From Halocafeteria seosinensis (lineage: Eukaryota > Sar > Bigyra > Bicosoecida): a DNA stretch of 64,000 nt. Position numbers and translations under genes: made by a program. Every line of letters begins with the position of its first letter. Position 1 is the first letter of the stretch. Below the pieces are notes generated by a model. That model made no database searches, was not told the origin of the DNA, and saw only the letters and a program-made list of their open reading frames with translations. This document shows positions 26,473-37,809 of the stretch, piece after piece. The DNA lies in contig LVLI01000170.1 in the NCBI GenBank assembly GCA_001687465.1, forward strand, positions 52,886-116,885, in the 5' to 3' direction.

Positions 26473-29400
26473 ATGGGAGAGGAGCAGCAGACGGCGGGGT
26501 TCCCGTCCAACCGCCCGGTCGCAGGTGGGTTGACGAGAGATTGGGACATTTATACGCGTTTTGAAGGGGGTTATACAGGTGGAAGGGCACAGGCGGTACA
26601 CGGGATCGATGCCACTGGTGTCGTTGCGTCGATCCGGAATGAGAAATTGGCGCTCTTTGACCTCCATTCGGGTCAAATTCGCCTGGTTTTGGGCTCTGAC
26701 AGCACCCAATCGGCCGATTTACAAGGCTCGAGTGTCATTGATGAGACCATTACAGCCTTCGCAGTGCACCCCAGCAAGCCTCGAGCGGTCACATGTAGCC
26801 GCAATATGATGATGCGTCATTGGAACCTAGGCACGGGAGAATGCCTTGGGGCGTGGAAGCTGCACCATCAGAAACCCGTGTTATCCATGGATTACGATTA
26901 TACAGGAACCCTCATGGCTACGGGAGGTAGTGACTCGAATGTAATGGTGTGGGATGTGGAGGGAGGCTTCCCAACCCACTCGTTCAAGGGACATGGAGCT
27001 GTCGTTCATTATGTCACCTTCCACCCTCGGAACTTACTACTGGCTTCGGCAGACGATGATGGAAAATTACGGTTGTGGGATCTCAAGCAACGAACTTGCA
27101 TTCAAGAGGTTTCGGAGCACTACTCTGCTGTTACTAGTGTTTTATGGAACCACGATGATTCAAGAATGGTGAGCACAGGTCGTGATAAAGTCATCAACGT
27201 ATGGAGAATCAACAGTGCTTGGGATGTATCATTAGTGAACACAGTCCCTGTGTTTGAGAGTGTCGAATGTTTGATGGAACTATCCAGGGACACAATTCTA
27301 AATGCGTTATCTCAGGACAAAGATGTAAACAAACGGCAGGATCTCACCGCTGACGATGTATTCTTCTTCCTCACAGCTGGCGATAGAGGTCAGATTCGCT
27401 TATGGAAGCACTGTGCGGGCTCGAGCGACAATGTAGAGCTTTCTCATGGGATTGATCTCCGATCTCGTAGTGCTCAGTCTAGCAAGCGCAAAACTCAAGA
27501 CGATAAAGAGGATTCAAATTTGGGGACGCAGTTCAATGAGCTGGTATTGCTAAAGCAGCACTCTGCAAGCCCAGTCGTGGCTGCATTTTCCAAGGGTCAT
27601 ACTATCGAGTTCTTTACGTTGGGGAAACCTAATAATCAAAAATCGCCTTGCCGTCTTCTCCATGACAAAACTGTGGCTGGCCACCTCGACGACGTGATTG
27701 AAGCAAAATATCTATGCAAGGACGGATACGAACAAGACAGAACGCTCTTGGCGATGGCAACAAATAGCGAACAGTGGCAGCTTATGAATATGAGCACGCT
27801 AGGAACCAGAGTTTTTGGAGGACATGATGACATGATTTTATGCCTCTCTGTCTCACCTTGTGGTGGTTTCGTAGCCACTGGGAGTAAAGACTACACTGCC
27901 CGTCTTTGGGATATCAGTAAGAACCAGTGCATCAGCATCTTAGAAGGCCATACCGAGTCTGTCGGTGCAGTATGTTTCCCTTACAAAAAACATACGTTTT
28001 CGTCAGCTGGCACTCCATTTCTCTTGACAGGAAGCAAAGACAGGACAATGAAGAAATGGAACCTGTCTCCCGTATTCAAGAACGCCGAAAATAATGGAAT
28101 GATAAAATTAAATTCAGTAGCTACAATTAAAGCGCATGAAAAAGATATCAATGGGATTGCTGTTTCTCCAAATGACAAACTGGCAGCTACAGCGTCACAG
28201 GATAAGAGCATAAAACTCTGGTCTGCAGATGCCTTAAACCATGTCGGAACACTCAAGGGACATAAGAGGGGTGTTTGGAGCGTCCAATTCTCACCGGTTG
28301 ACCGTGTTCTAGCCAGTGCCTCGGGAGACAGCACTATTAGGCTGTGGAATGTTACTGACTTTAGCTGCCTTCGCACTTTCCAAGGACACAATGCTGGTGT
28401 CCTTCAGCTAACGTTTCTGTCGGGTGGCTTACAAATAATGAGCGGAGGTGCGGATGGATTAGTAAAACTTTGGAATATTCACGACAGTGAGTGCGTCAAT
28501 ACCTGGGAAGCACATGAAGGGAAGATTTGGGCCTTAGATGTTAAACAGTATAGAAGCTCCGGAAAGGTGAACGAAACGACGGATCGTTCGGGAGAGGATA
28601 CATTCGTTGGTGAAATGATCACAGGCGGAGCTGACGGAGTGATCGCTTCCTGGAGAGATGTAACGGCAGAAAAGGCTGAAGAAGAAATTATCATGAGAGA
28701 GAAAGAGACTGAAAAGCAGCAAGAGTTGTATAATTCAATGCTTATGAGGAAGTACAATGAGACTATACAATTATGCGTGGAACTAGACCAACCAGGCCGA
28801 CTCAGAGACATTCTGGCAGAACTTTTGGATATTGGTCCCACCCATTCCAAACTGGATAACCCTAACGACATAAATTCTGTAAATCTCCTCGGAGACAAAG
28901 CCCAACGCCAATGGGAAAAAGCGATGGACTACGAATTCGACGCTTTGAAAAAGGAGCAAGCTGGTATCCATGTGGATAGCGAATCCGGTCAGGCATTTGC
29001 AGGGCTTGGACTTGGCCCAAGAGCGGGTAGAGAGAAGATCGCTGAAGCGCTCCGTCATCTTCGTCCCAGTGACTTAGACCAACTATTCAAGTGGTTGCGT
29101 GACTGGAACACGCGCGCGAGATTTTCTGTTGTGGCGCAGAAGGTGTTGAAAATACTCTTACAGAGTGTTAGCCAGAGTGTACTCAGGGAGTGTACAGAAT
29201 TTAGACCTACAATAGCTGCGATGCTTCCCTATACTGCCCGCCATCTTGAGCGTCTTGATCGCCTTCTTCAATCAGCATATTTACTCAACTACACTGTTCA
29301 CGGAATGATGTCAATGGGAGGAAGTACAGAGTCGCAGGATACCACCGAAATCACCCACGGATCGGACACCGTATCGATAACCCTAGCCAATCGAACAGCT

Positions 29401-29682
29401 CCAGATCCAAGAAGCTCATCAGATGAACGAGACAGCAGCAGCGATAGTGAAAGCGAAGAATCTGAGGATGAAGAGGGTAAGCAAGACAATGTTGATGTTG
29501 ATAGGGGCAACCAAGCCGGTTCTCAGAAGACTGAAAACCCCAAACAAAATGGATACAAAACACCTGCGAAATCCCTGAGCCAATCGCAGACGCGAACGAA
29601 AAGGACCAATCCAGGGTCGAAGAACAAAGAGGCTGTGGGCCCTTCTCCACCGGTGACACGCAAAAGTCGAAGAAAGAAATAG
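26473..29682 (+). CDS. UTP13: UTP13/TBL3, WD40 protein of the small-subunit processome
   Basis: This nucleolar U3 snoRNP protein acts in early 18S pre-rRNA processing as part of the UTP-B subcomplex. It has 1,069 residues and no intron. At least ten WD40 repeats are visible, with motifs such as GGSDSNVMVWD, SADDDGKLRLWD, GSKDYTARLWD, ASQDKSIKLWS and ASGDSTIRLWN, enough for two propellers. They are followed by the conserved C-terminal helical domain (LRDILAELLD, LDQLFKWLRDWN, RHLERLDRLLQSAYLLNYTV). The family is usually about 800-820 residues. The extra length comes from an insert near residues 275-370 and an acidic/basic low-complexity tail ending KSRRKK. The start at 26473 precedes MGEEQQ. 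A 46-codon upstream frame (26173-26313) could be a regulatory uORF. The 3' end converges with the next gene, the stop codons being only 31 bp apart. Confidence 0.92.
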   Translation: MGEEQQTAGFPSNRPVAGGLTRDWDIYTRFEGGYTGGRAQAVHGIDATGVVASIRNEKLALFDLHSGQIRLVLGSDSTQSADLQGSSVIDETITAFAVHPSKPRAVTCSRNMMMRHWNLGTGECLGAWKLHHQKPVLSMDYDYTGTLMATGGSDSNVMVWDVEGGFPTHSFKGHGAVVHYVTFHPRNLLLASADDDGKLRLWDLKQRTCIQEVSEHYSAVTSVLWNHDDSRMVSTGRDKVINVWRINSAWDVSLVNTVPVFESVECLMELSRDTILNALSQDKDVNKRQDLTADDVFFFLTAGDRGQIRLWKHCAGSSDNVELSHGIDLRSRSAQSSKRKTQDDKEDSNLGTQFNELVLLKQHSASPVVAAFSKGHTIEFFTLGKPNNQKSPCRLLHDKTVAGHLDDVIEAKYLCKDGYEQDRTLLAMATNSEQWQLMNMSTLGTRVFGGHDDMILCLSVSPCGGFVATGSKDYTARLWDISKNQCISILEGHTESVGAVCFPYKKHTFSSAGTPFLLTGSKDRTMKKWNLSPVFKNAENNGMIKLNSVATIKAHEKDINGIAVSPNDKLAATASQDKSIKLWSADALNHVGTLKGHKRGVWSVQFSPVDRVLASASGDSTIRLWNVTDFSCLRTFQGHNAGVLQLTFLSGGLQIMSGGADGLVKLWNIHDSECVNTWEAHEGKIWALDVKQYRSSGKVNETTDRSGEDTFVGEMITGGADGVIASWRDVTAEKAEEEIIMREKETEKQQELYNSMLMRKYNETIQLCVELDQPGRLRDILAELLDIGPTHSKLDNPNDINSVNLLGDKAQRQWEKAMDYEFDALKKEQAGIHVDSESGQAFAGLGLGPRAGREKIAEALRHLRPSDLDQLFKWLRDWNTRARFSVVAQKVLKILLQSVSQSVLRECTEFRPTIAAMLPYTARHLERLDRLLQSAYLLNYTVHGMMSMGGSTESQDTTEITHGSDTVSITLANRTAPDPRSSSDERDSSSDSESEESEDEEGKQDNVDVDRGNQAGSQKTENPKQNGYKTPAKSLSQSQTRTKRTNPGSKNKEAVGPSPPVTRKSRRKK

Positions 29683-29713
29683 AACATACCGGTATCCACA
29701 CCTACATCATTTC

Positions 29714-32700
29714 TTAATCTAGTCGAGACAATAGGCGCTTCATATAGTCCACTTGCTGATACTGGCGGTTCCATATGTTGCTCTTATCCCGAAGCGACCT
29801 CTCCTCTTCTTCCTTTGCGTATGTCTCCATCGTCCGCTTAAAATTTGCCTCCTTACGCCGCTGCCTTTCCATCCTCCTTTGCATATCAGATGCCCTGTCC
29901 TTACGTTGATCTTGAGTAAATTCGTCGATTGGGTTCATACCATCCCCTGTACCAATTTGCGGATTGCCCGGTTGATCCCAAGCGTACGAGCGATCCAAAT
30001 TAAAAATTTCGCGTTTCCATCCGGCTCCAGAGGTTGCCAGCTCCTGCTGTGTGGGTGCTCTGGAAGCGCGTTTGTTGAACATTCTATCCTTATCTGAAGA
30101 ATAGTACTCCGTACCAGCGCGACCGGTGACGCTCAGCTCAGTAGCGAGATCCGGGGGTTTGAGTGGTTTCGCTCTCCGTGCAACCCGGTTCGCAGAGGCT
30201 TCATGAAGTACTTGATCCGCAGCGTTATCCAGTTTATTTTCCGATACCAGGGAAGCAACTGAGTCAACACCTGACGAACGCAAATTCTTGCGGGTTCTCC
30301 GCGACAGTGAACTCTTGGAAGATGGAATTGCTTTGTATACTCCCATAAGACCGGGTGAGTATAGTTGGTTTTTCTTCAGCTCATGCTCAGAATTATTGTA
30401 CTGCCCGGGGTTTCGATGGATCACATGATCCTGGCTGTTCTTTTTGCTTGTAGCTTGGAGGGCCGAAGTGCTTCGTGAGACGGCACCTTGTCGCAGACTG
30501 GTCGACCTATCCAAATTCGCACTATCTCGCAACCGTTCAGCGTCTTCGCTACCCGAAATAAACGATACACTGCCAGATCTCTGAAGTTCTTCTCCTCCAT
30601 TCCTCCTTGACCTCTCCTGGATTTCCTCTTCTGTCCATGTTGGCTTTCCTATCGTTTCGCTGTCCTCGATGCTGTGCGGCGGATGCAGCTGATGCTCTAA
30701 TGCTGCGTGTGACTGCATTGGAAGTTCCCTCGTGTGAGCTTGGAAATCGATAGATTGACTTAATGCTTCGGAGTTACTGTCGCAGCGCGTCCTAGATCCC
30801 TCTTCTTCGGGCTGAGATTGCTGCTGCCATTGCTGAGATCGTCTAGATAGTACCGATTCCCGACATTTCCGCTCTTCTTCCAGCTCCTCTTCGTAGAACT
30901 TTATGTGTCTATCGAAATATTCATCAATCTGATCTCCCGGATTTTTATTTCTTGCAGGTTTCGACTGCTCGATAAGTTTATGTGGATAGATCGTATGGTC
31001 TTCTTCTGTTACATTCTCGAGGAGCGCTTTCATTTGATTCGCGGGGAGGGCTAAACAGAGGCCGGTTTCCCCACAAAACGAAACGAACTGATCCTGCGTT
31101 AGGAATCCCCTATTCTCGGTATCAAAATGCTTGAAGAGCTTGACGCATTTCCCTTCTTGATTAGCAAGTTTCTCTTTGAGTTTATCCCTCGCTCTTTCAT
31201 AATCGTCCCTATGATAGGGGTCTACGGCCTCTTCAAATTGCTTCGTCCGCTGTTGATCCTGCTCTAGAGCCTTGTCGTCAAATATAACCCTCCCATCGGT
31301 AGTCACAGCTGAGATGTAGCTAGGATGGTCCACTTGAGCCTTTCCCAAACGTTGAAGCGCTTCAGGAGAGAATGTGCCGTAGCCCTTTACGCGGCCTCGT
31401 GTGTCGAAAAACTGATAGTATTCGCGCTTAAATTCTTCCATTTGTTCTCTTGTCAAAGAAATAGGGAATTTTTTCGAACCACCTTCTCGACCATACTCGG
31501 ATGCAGATTGAGCTGGATCAATCTTCGCCGTCTCACTTGGTTTAAACAGGCTATTCACTTGCCGAACATCCATTCGAGAGTCCGCAGAAGGATTCAATCC
31601 AAGAAATAGCAAGTTAGCCTCAGTTTTGGTCAAGGACATACCACACTCTTTTAGGGCATTATACCAGCTACCTTTGTCAACCACTGTCACATTTCTACCG
31701 TAGGTATCTTTCTTAGACGACGCTCCCCCGCTGGTCACACCTTGACGCTGGAGCGTCCGAATTAGAGTCTTAGCTGAAACATGATTGAAGGCGGCCAGAT
31801 CTGAAAATTTTTGGCGGGCCTTCTTGATTTCGGCTTCGCAAGCACTTTGTAAATAGGCATCGTTAAGCCCAGTCAGTTGTTCGCTTCTATCAACATTCTC
31901 AGTTTCCGTTTGAACACTTTTCTTTTCACTCTCCCCCAGCCTTCCTTTCTCTTCATCAAAGTCTTTGGAAGGCTCTTCGGCACCAGCGGAAGCTGCATGT
32001 TCCCCAGAAGGGACATTTAGCTTTTTCCGTTGCCTTGTCGACGAAACCATACCATTCGCCAGCGTTTGCATATTTCGTCTTCCCCTACTTTCTTTTGCTA
32101 TACCATCTTCCCAGAATGCTGAATCGGTGTTCATTAATGTGCTTTCCATGTAGGGACGATTTCGAACGGATGAGTGCATAACACCAGCATTCTCGGGTAA
32201 CTCTCCGCTTCTTCCCTTCGTATCCTCCGAAACCCGTTTCGCTCTAGTCTTTTTCCTGTGCGTGCTCCCGGCCCTAGATGCTGAAATGCTTGTTGCCAAG
32301 GAGCGTTGCGTGGGGGCCCATCGCTTAGCTTCGGTCGCGAGCGAGGCCCTCTCTTCCCGCTGACTTTGCGCAGGACTGTACGGAGGGTCATTCTGAGGCG
32401 TTTGTTCGCGATGGGCGTATTTTACATCTTCCTCCGATGAGCTCCGTCCGGACAAAAACCTCTGGCTGCGTGACGCCAATTTGTACTGTTGGGTGTCCGC
32501 CACCTTGTCAAACGTGGAATTCAACACTTCCGAGACATTAACGTGTTGAGGATATTGCGCTTCGGGGCTCGTCGAGCGCAACACCGATGTCGACGAGGTT
32601 AAGCGCTGTCCTTTCGTACTGCCTAATGCCGAGCGCTTGCCCCCGGGACGAAACATAGCGGTCTCCCCCGGAATCACGGACATATCGTCTGAAGCTGCTT

Positions 32701-32923
32701 CCATTCCACCACCCCCGCTGGGGCGCGACATTTGTTGGGAGGACCCATGGCGCTGCGACAGCGCTGTCGTCGAGTGACTTGATCCGAGCCGATAGTGCCG
32801 TGGAGGCGAAAACCCTTGGCCTGTCCGCGAAGCGTCATAATGGTTTAATTGAGTGGCTTTGGTTCCCAGCGTCACGCCGCCGCTCAACGGAAGTCGCACT
32901 CGACGAGGCTGCATTCCCCACAC
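29714..32923 (-). CDS. Large EF-hand-like protein, function unknown
   Basis: An intronless gene for 1,069 residues (or 1,066 from the Met at 32914). The N-terminal third and the C-terminal third are disordered, Ser/Arg/Gln-rich and basic. The central part, roughly residues 350-700, is more ordered. It contains one clear EF-hand-like segment (LFKHFDTENRGFLTQDQFV, near residue 590) and a second weaker one (FFDTRGRVKGYGTFSPEAL). In the first loop Gly and the ligand-like residues are only partly kept, so calcium binding is uncertain. The last 80 residues are charged and helical (QRRMERQRRKEANFKRTME). Long EF-hand proteins with this layout often belong to cytoskeletal or ciliary structures, but nothing here proves that. 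It converges with UTP13 and follows STN1 on the same strand after about 900 bp. Confidence 0.8.
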   Translation of the reverse strand: MWGMQPRRVRLPLSGGVTLGTKATQLNHYDASRTGQGFSPPRHYRLGSSHSTTALSQRHGSSQQMSRPSGGGGMEAASDDMSVIPGETAMFRPGGKRSALGSTKGQRLTSSTSVLRSTSPEAQYPQHVNVSEVLNSTFDKVADTQQYKLASRSQRFLSGRSSSEEDVKYAHREQTPQNDPPYSPAQSQREERASLATEAKRWAPTQRSLATSISASRAGSTHRKKTRAKRVSEDTKGRSGELPENAGVMHSSVRNRPYMESTLMNTDSAFWEDGIAKESRGRRNMQTLANGMVSSTRQRKKLNVPSGEHAASAGAEEPSKDFDEEKGRLGESEKKSVQTETENVDRSEQLTGLNDAYLQSACEAEIKKARQKFSDLAAFNHVSAKTLIRTLQRQGVTSGGASSKKDTYGRNVTVVDKGSWYNALKECGMSLTKTEANLLFLGLNPSADSRMDVRQVNSLFKPSETAKIDPAQSASEYGREGGSKKFPISLTREQMEEFKREYYQFFDTRGRVKGYGTFSPEALQRLGKAQVDHPSYISAVTTDGRVIFDDKALEQDQQRTKQFEEAVDPYHRDDYERARDKLKEKLANQEGKCVKLFKHFDTENRGFLTQDQFVSFCGETGLCLALPANQMKALLENVTEEDHTIYPHKLIEQSKPARNKNPGDQIDEYFDRHIKFYEEELEEERKCRESVLSRRSQQWQQQSQPEEEGSRTRCDSNSEALSQSIDFQAHTRELPMQSHAALEHQLHPPHSIEDSETIGKPTWTEEEIQERSRRNGGEELQRSGSVSFISGSEDAERLRDSANLDRSTSLRQGAVSRSTSALQATSKKNSQDHVIHRNPGQYNNSEHELKKNQLYSPGLMGVYKAIPSSKSSLSRRTRKNLRSSGVDSVASLVSENKLDNAADQVLHEASANRVARRAKPLKPPDLATELSVTGRAGTEYYSSDKDRMFNKRASRAPTQQELATSGAGWKREIFNLDRSYAWDQPGNPQIGTGDGMNPIDEFTQDQRKDRASDMQRRMERQRRKEANFKRTMETYAKEEEERSLRDKSNIWNRQYQQVDYMKRLLSRLD

Positions 32924-33824
32924 GCGTTTACTCGTTTTTCATTTAACGGCAATGCCCAATTCTACCACCTACAAATGCATTTAAAGGTGACGCATCCATC
33001 CATGCTGTCTGTCAGACAATCAAGCTGACATGTGCATATTTACAGAACAGTTCAACAATAGAGCCGCTGCAGTCGCGCCAAAAAGTGCAACGTCGCAAGC
33101 AGTCGCAACCTTGTTTACACGGTACAACGACGACCTCCAAAAAAAAAACAAATTGTGGCCAAAACAGCTCACCTTTGATGTTGAGTCACATTAGATTCCT
33201 ACCGTTCATCTACATCTGGTACGCGCTACTACCTACCGGATACAGCTACCGTTCGACATTGTATGGACCTTACTCCGCCTTGCGTTGCTTACAAATCTAC
33301 TAATAACTGCAACTGTGCCAGCACTGCCAGGCTCCGTAATACCTGTCGTCCTTACTGTTTGTGGATAGGTCTGCGTGGTGATAGTGCCCTCAAGAGCTTA
33401 CCCATTGTTTTTTTAATCCAACCTGTACTGCTAATCTGATGCAAATGTGCGAAGGACGCACGGGTACGTAGCTGGTGCCAGGTTTTCAGGAGCACTCCGT
33501 GTTAAGCTAGGTGGTAATTGAGTGGCAAATCTTAGGAACCGACACTGGTTTCGGATCCAATGGCTCCTGCTGGTTCCTTTCGGCAGTGAGAAAGATCGTT
33601 TGCTTGGCTCCCAGCACTTGCGAAGAAAGAAACCTGAGCTCTTCCATTTTCATGCGATAGAACGAATAGTACTAGCAACTATTCTTTTACTCTTGGCCGG
33701 GGAAATTTGTTTGCCATTACTGGAGAAAACCCTCCAAACTAGCAACAATTTGGCTTTCTCCTTCGCTCTGCATATTGATGTGATAAGAGGATACAGTGTC
33801 CCTTAGCAGAGGAATCTGTACCCC
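32924..33824. other. 900-bp spacer between the EF-hand-like gene and STN1
   Basis: No protein gene, tRNA or repeat is recognisable. A short A-rich run occurs near 33141-33151. The right part probably holds the STN1 3' UTR and the left part the promoter of the EF-hand-like gene. Confidence 0.4.
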
Positions 33825-35405
33825 TCACGACGACGGTCTATTGTCCAATTCCTTCCTAAGCCTCGAAGCGCAGGCCTTCAATTTCTCAAGCCCGTGGAAT
33901 AGGTTGTAGGTGTATCTCGAGACGCTAAAGAGCCCACCGTACCCTTCCAAAAGCTCCAATGCCTTTTGCACCGCTCGCTTAGGGCAGTACGCTCCACTCG
34001 CCGAAGCTTGTATTAGCCTCTTATGCAAGTCAGAAACAGTTATTTCAATATTGTCAGTCCCTTCTTCATCACAAACAGATTGAATCGAGGACACAACATT
34101 CGGAATAACGTCGGTCGCAAAATTGACAAGAGACCATGTAACTTCATCCTCTTCTTCCGCATCGTTGAGTGCATAAATTATCCCCAAGTGCTCTAGTTTC
34201 CTCAATGAGTTCTGTACCGCGATGCAGTCTTGTTTTGAATCTCCAATCGAGGAGCCTACAAGAGTCGACAATGCCGGATGATGTCGTATTTCTTTCGCTG
34301 TGAAGGACGAAGGAAGAGCTCTCGAGTCACTCATACGCTGAATGTCGCTGTCTAACGGTTCGATATCGCCCGAGCTGCAAATGCTGTCGATCATCAGATG
34401 GCGCTCGGGACTGTAATTCCGCAATAGCAACCACGTGCCGTAGTGAATCCTCTCGAAGCGCGATTGTGAGTCTCCTTCATGGACCACTCCGTTGGAACTG
34501 GCGCTCTCCTTCGTTTGGCCTCCTGGATAATGCGGCGCCAGTTCTATGGCTCGTTTTCGGTAAACATCACGATGAAGCTGTATCGTGTCCCACCATGCTA
34601 ATGTAAGCTCATCCGCGCGGCTATCGGGAATTATAGTGATGCTCTGAGCGACAATCTCCATCAAGCATATATTATGATAATTGCCTTGATTAGATCCCAA
34701 GTCTTTATCTTCATCCGTTCTCACGTATTGAAAAGAGGGCTTGAGTTTTCCAATGGCTTTCACTCTAGATCCTAATTCCACCTGGCCCACCGGCAGATCT
34801 GTTCGAGGCTGTCCGTCAAAGGCAGTCCTCCATAAATGCACAGACACTGTCGCTGTACCATCGTCTACGGTGAGATTTTCTGCATAATGGTAGCCAAGTC
34901 TACATGAAGGACAAAATAAGCATTTCGACCCATCGGAATGGGGCGTGAAACTCACCAAACTCTTCCTTGACGGATAGAGCCACCACGATCCCGTTGACTT
35001 CAGCGCGATACACTGGGTGTTCGTACAAGAATGTCATCCAAGGATTCACTACCTGCGCATCCCAAAACCCAATAGAAAATATGGTCTAACCCCATTGTAC
35101 GCGATATACACGCTTGCCGGAGCCAATTCAAATCACCTGCAGCTCTCTATTGTCTTTCGCTCTCTGGATGCGCGCCGCCTTGGCGGCTATCTCGCGAACA
35201 TGTTTGCAGAACAGCTTCACCGGCGTCTGTGGAGCCGTAAAAGAGCACAATAAAGGACTCTAATGCCTCAATTGAGGCTGTATATAGTTTTGTGAAGATG
35301 GCGTACCAGAAACAATGGATGCAGTCCGACCACGCTCGATGGCACCTGTATCACTTCTTCCTTCTCCTCGTGTCCTCCCGAGGGACGAGCCGCAGCACTT
35401 GCCAT
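33825..35405 (-). CDS. STN1: STN1, OB-fold subunit of the CST telomere complex
   Basis: Four exons (35405-35307, 35226-35137, 35052-34956, 34879-33825) join in phase to give 446 residues. STN1 acts with CTC1 and TEN1 on single-stranded telomeric DNA, protecting ends and guiding C-strand fill-in by polymerase alpha. The N-terminus matches the family block by block: VGLHPLFLTPVKLFCKHVRE (human GLDPVFLAFAKLYIRDI), then FLYEHPVYRAEVNGIVVALS, then the OB-fold strand VDDGTATVSVHLW (human VDDSTGVINCICW). The C-terminal half should hold winged-helix domains; FTAKEIRHHPALSTL and a final helical LELLEGYGGLF segment fit. The first two introns are short, and the third is placed at tatgcag because that acceptor keeps the frame. 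The 446 residues exceed the 368 of human STN1, mainly in the linker after the OB fold. Confidence 0.85.
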
Positions 35406-36006
35406 TGTGGTTAGGCTGCATGGGGTAACAATCGAGGAGAGATACCAACCTTAATGGATGTTTCATTCAGCTGCCGAGTAGACGAAAAGATTGTCGTGTC
35501 CAACTGGGAAGAAGAAGTGCACCGGACACGATGAATGATTGGGTCGTTTGTTAGAACAGAACGGCACCGTGGGTCCAGAAAAAGCTCCCTCCTTTCCTCT
35601 CGAATAACTAGTTTCTATGCTTGGCTTGGTGCATAGATTCGTGCTGTGCTAAAAATTGGAACTTCCTGTGCGGAACGGCGGTCAGTGTCCCATGGGCTAT
35701 GTTCCGCAATAAAGCGGGTTTCAGCAAAGCTCCCCCGCGCCGCGGAACAACGCAAATAGTAAAGTACTAGTACTACCCCGCAGGATTCTGGTTTTGTTTT
35801 TATTTCCTTGAATTTAGGGAATATGCGTATTATGTGCAGGCCTCGTTAGCCCAGCTGAGAGATGTAGAGCAAACGTTGACTACACTGTAGGCGATAAAGG
35901 CAGATCAGCGGCTCTAGCGGCTTCATGAGCTCCACTCGGGGCAGCGTCCCAGATACATACCTCATTGGTTAATCTGCTTCTTGGTCACAATAGCAATCAA
36001 GGAAGG
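35406..36006. other. Spacer between divergent STN1 and the Cys-rich gene
   Basis: This 600-bp region lies between two genes pointing away from each other and probably contains both promoters. No coding or RNA gene was recognised. A GC-rich patch with a short inverted match occurs near 35700-35750. Confidence 0.4.
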
Positions 36007-37014
36007 ATGATTGTTCTCGCATTGCTCTTTTCGCTAATGTCATTCGTCCAGAGCGCCCAGGAGGAAATCGAATGCACCTGCGCCAAGGACTGTACAATGG
36101 GACACTTTTATCAGTGCATTGAAGTACCAGACCCCACACTTTGCAAATTTGGAGACAGCATTGCAGTGTGCAATGAATGCCCTGTAAGTTGCCGAGAGTG
36201 ACACGCTGCTTGGTTCAACAGGATAACAAAGTCCGTGGGTGCTGTACAGCGAGGAAAGTTTCAAAACAAAGCCAGCCATCGGGACACCAGCTGCGAACGC
36301 TGCCCCAGGGGTCAATATCAAACATCCTTTGGATCTAGCGGGTGTCGCAAATGTGACGACGGAACAACAACTTCAAGTCTGGGTGCGGACACTGCAAATG
36401 CCTGCAGGAAGTGCAATGTTGGCAAATATTCTCGAGATGGTGACCAGTGTAAACAGTGTCCAGGCGGACGGAAGTCAACCACCGCTAGGGATGAGTGCGT
36501 TGACTGCCCAGAAGGAACATACGGATCTACTGGAGAACAATGTACTCTCTGTCCAGGAGGGAAGTTCTCAAATGTCAAAAGGCTTGCAGACAAAAATGGC
36601 TGTAAAGGTTGTCCTGTCGGCGAATTCGCTGAAGCAGGAAGTGAGACATGCCAAGGATGCCCACCAGGCAAATCAACTGTATCAAGAGAGAGTGAATCTG
36701 TCGACGATTGCATTTATTTGCCTTCGGTGTCTTCTTCACCTTCTCCAGAACAGCACCCGTCTACCAGCTCGTTTCCCAGTCAAACGGAACCTCCAACAAG
36801 CAATAGCAGCATAGCAGCCGGAAAAGTGCCGAATGAGAGGGGCGCATCTCCTGCCAGTATTTCCACCTCACGTTTACCATCCAGCAACCAAACCCTACAG
36901 CCACCCACTCCCATCGCAGCAAATCGTACCACTAAAAACGAAGTGACTTGCCTGCAACAGAAGCCAGTACTGTCTCCACAAAGACCAGCACGAGTCACAA
37001 AACGGAAGAAGTAA
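36007..37014 (+). CDS. Secreted Cys-rich protein with ephrin-receptor-like (GCC2/GCC3) repeats
   Basis: Two exons (36007-36183 and 36250-37014; intron 66 bp) join in phase to give 313 residues. A signal peptide (MIVLALLFSLMSFVQSAQ) sets the start. Five or six Cys repeats follow, of the type C-x2-C-x2-G-x-Y/F-x-x-x-G-x-x-C, for example CERCPRGQYQTSFGSSGC, CKQCPGGRKSTTARDEC, CVDCPEGTYGSTGEQC and CQGCPPGKSTVS. This is the pattern of the Pfam GCC2/GCC3 (ephrin-receptor-like) domain, common in protist surface proteins. A Ser/Thr/Pro-rich stalk follows, then a basic tail holding VLSPQRPARVTK. There is no transmembrane helix. The same tail motif ends the GLUG-repeat proteins at 44.2 and 49.2 kb. Confidence 0.8.
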
Positions 37015-37800
37015 CTGCGCATGAGCAGCCTGCCTTAATGAGAATGGGAAGTACTTCAAAGTGGCAAGGTACTTCCGGCAGTGTTTGAATGAGGATGTTT
37101 TGTTCACATGCGCCTTCCCATTATGACTGTAAAAATCCTGAAGCTGTAGACTCTGTGGGAACGATTCATGGATGGCAGATGGCGATATCAAATGAGACCC
37201 TTTGCGACCGGCTATGTAGCTCAAATTTTCGCTCATCCTTTAGGAATCCAACGTCAGTACATGTAGTCTACCGTTCACTGCGATCTAGTAAAGCTGCGAT
37301 GTACTACGCTTAAAACATCTAAGGTTTCAGCAAAGTGGAATAGGCGAACTCTCATGTTGAGTTCACGTGCATGTGTTAACGTTCTGTATTTCTATTCCCA
37401 ATATGAGGAATGACGACTGCTGTGACCTTGGTAGCCAGCATGGCCTATGGTACTCAGCATCCAGTAACAGGCAAAGAATTTCAGTTCACGTTGAACGATA
37501 CGGATGAATAAAAGGCCTCAAGGCTGCGGCCTCCCAAAACGAGGATCTCATCCGAAAGTAGATAGTTTCATGAATATTTGTTTAGTTCAAATGTTTGACA
37601 GCAGTTTGAGTGGTTTTACCGGTATTGTAAGGGACGATACCGTTACTGTCACACTTCTTAAACACTAGGATATTAACAGACCTGCTATTGACATGTTTGT
37701 CCGAAAAGCGTGTGTCATTAAATTCCCAGCCAATATGGACATCATTGAAAGCATTTCCGTTCGCGTTGAACGTTAGCGCTTGAGTCAAGCAAGGCAGATC
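37015..37800. other. Spacer without a recognisable gene
   Basis: Frames here are short. A minus-strand frame at 37582-37803 (73 residues) has no likeness that I trust. The region includes the 3' flank of the Cys-rich gene. Confidence 0.35.
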
Positions 37801-37809
37801 CACAAGTAG

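Noticed and set aside
35838-35910. tRNA-like sequence (gttagcccagctgagag) with A-box resemblance
   Set aside because: No B box (GGTTCRANNCC) follows at the right distance and no cloverleaf with paired acceptor arms could be drawn.
37582-37803. Similarity between a minus-strand frame here and the frame at 50170-50511
   Set aside because: Only a short VLVF-like stretch agrees, and the two frames lie in opposite orientation relative to the duplicated hydrolase leader.
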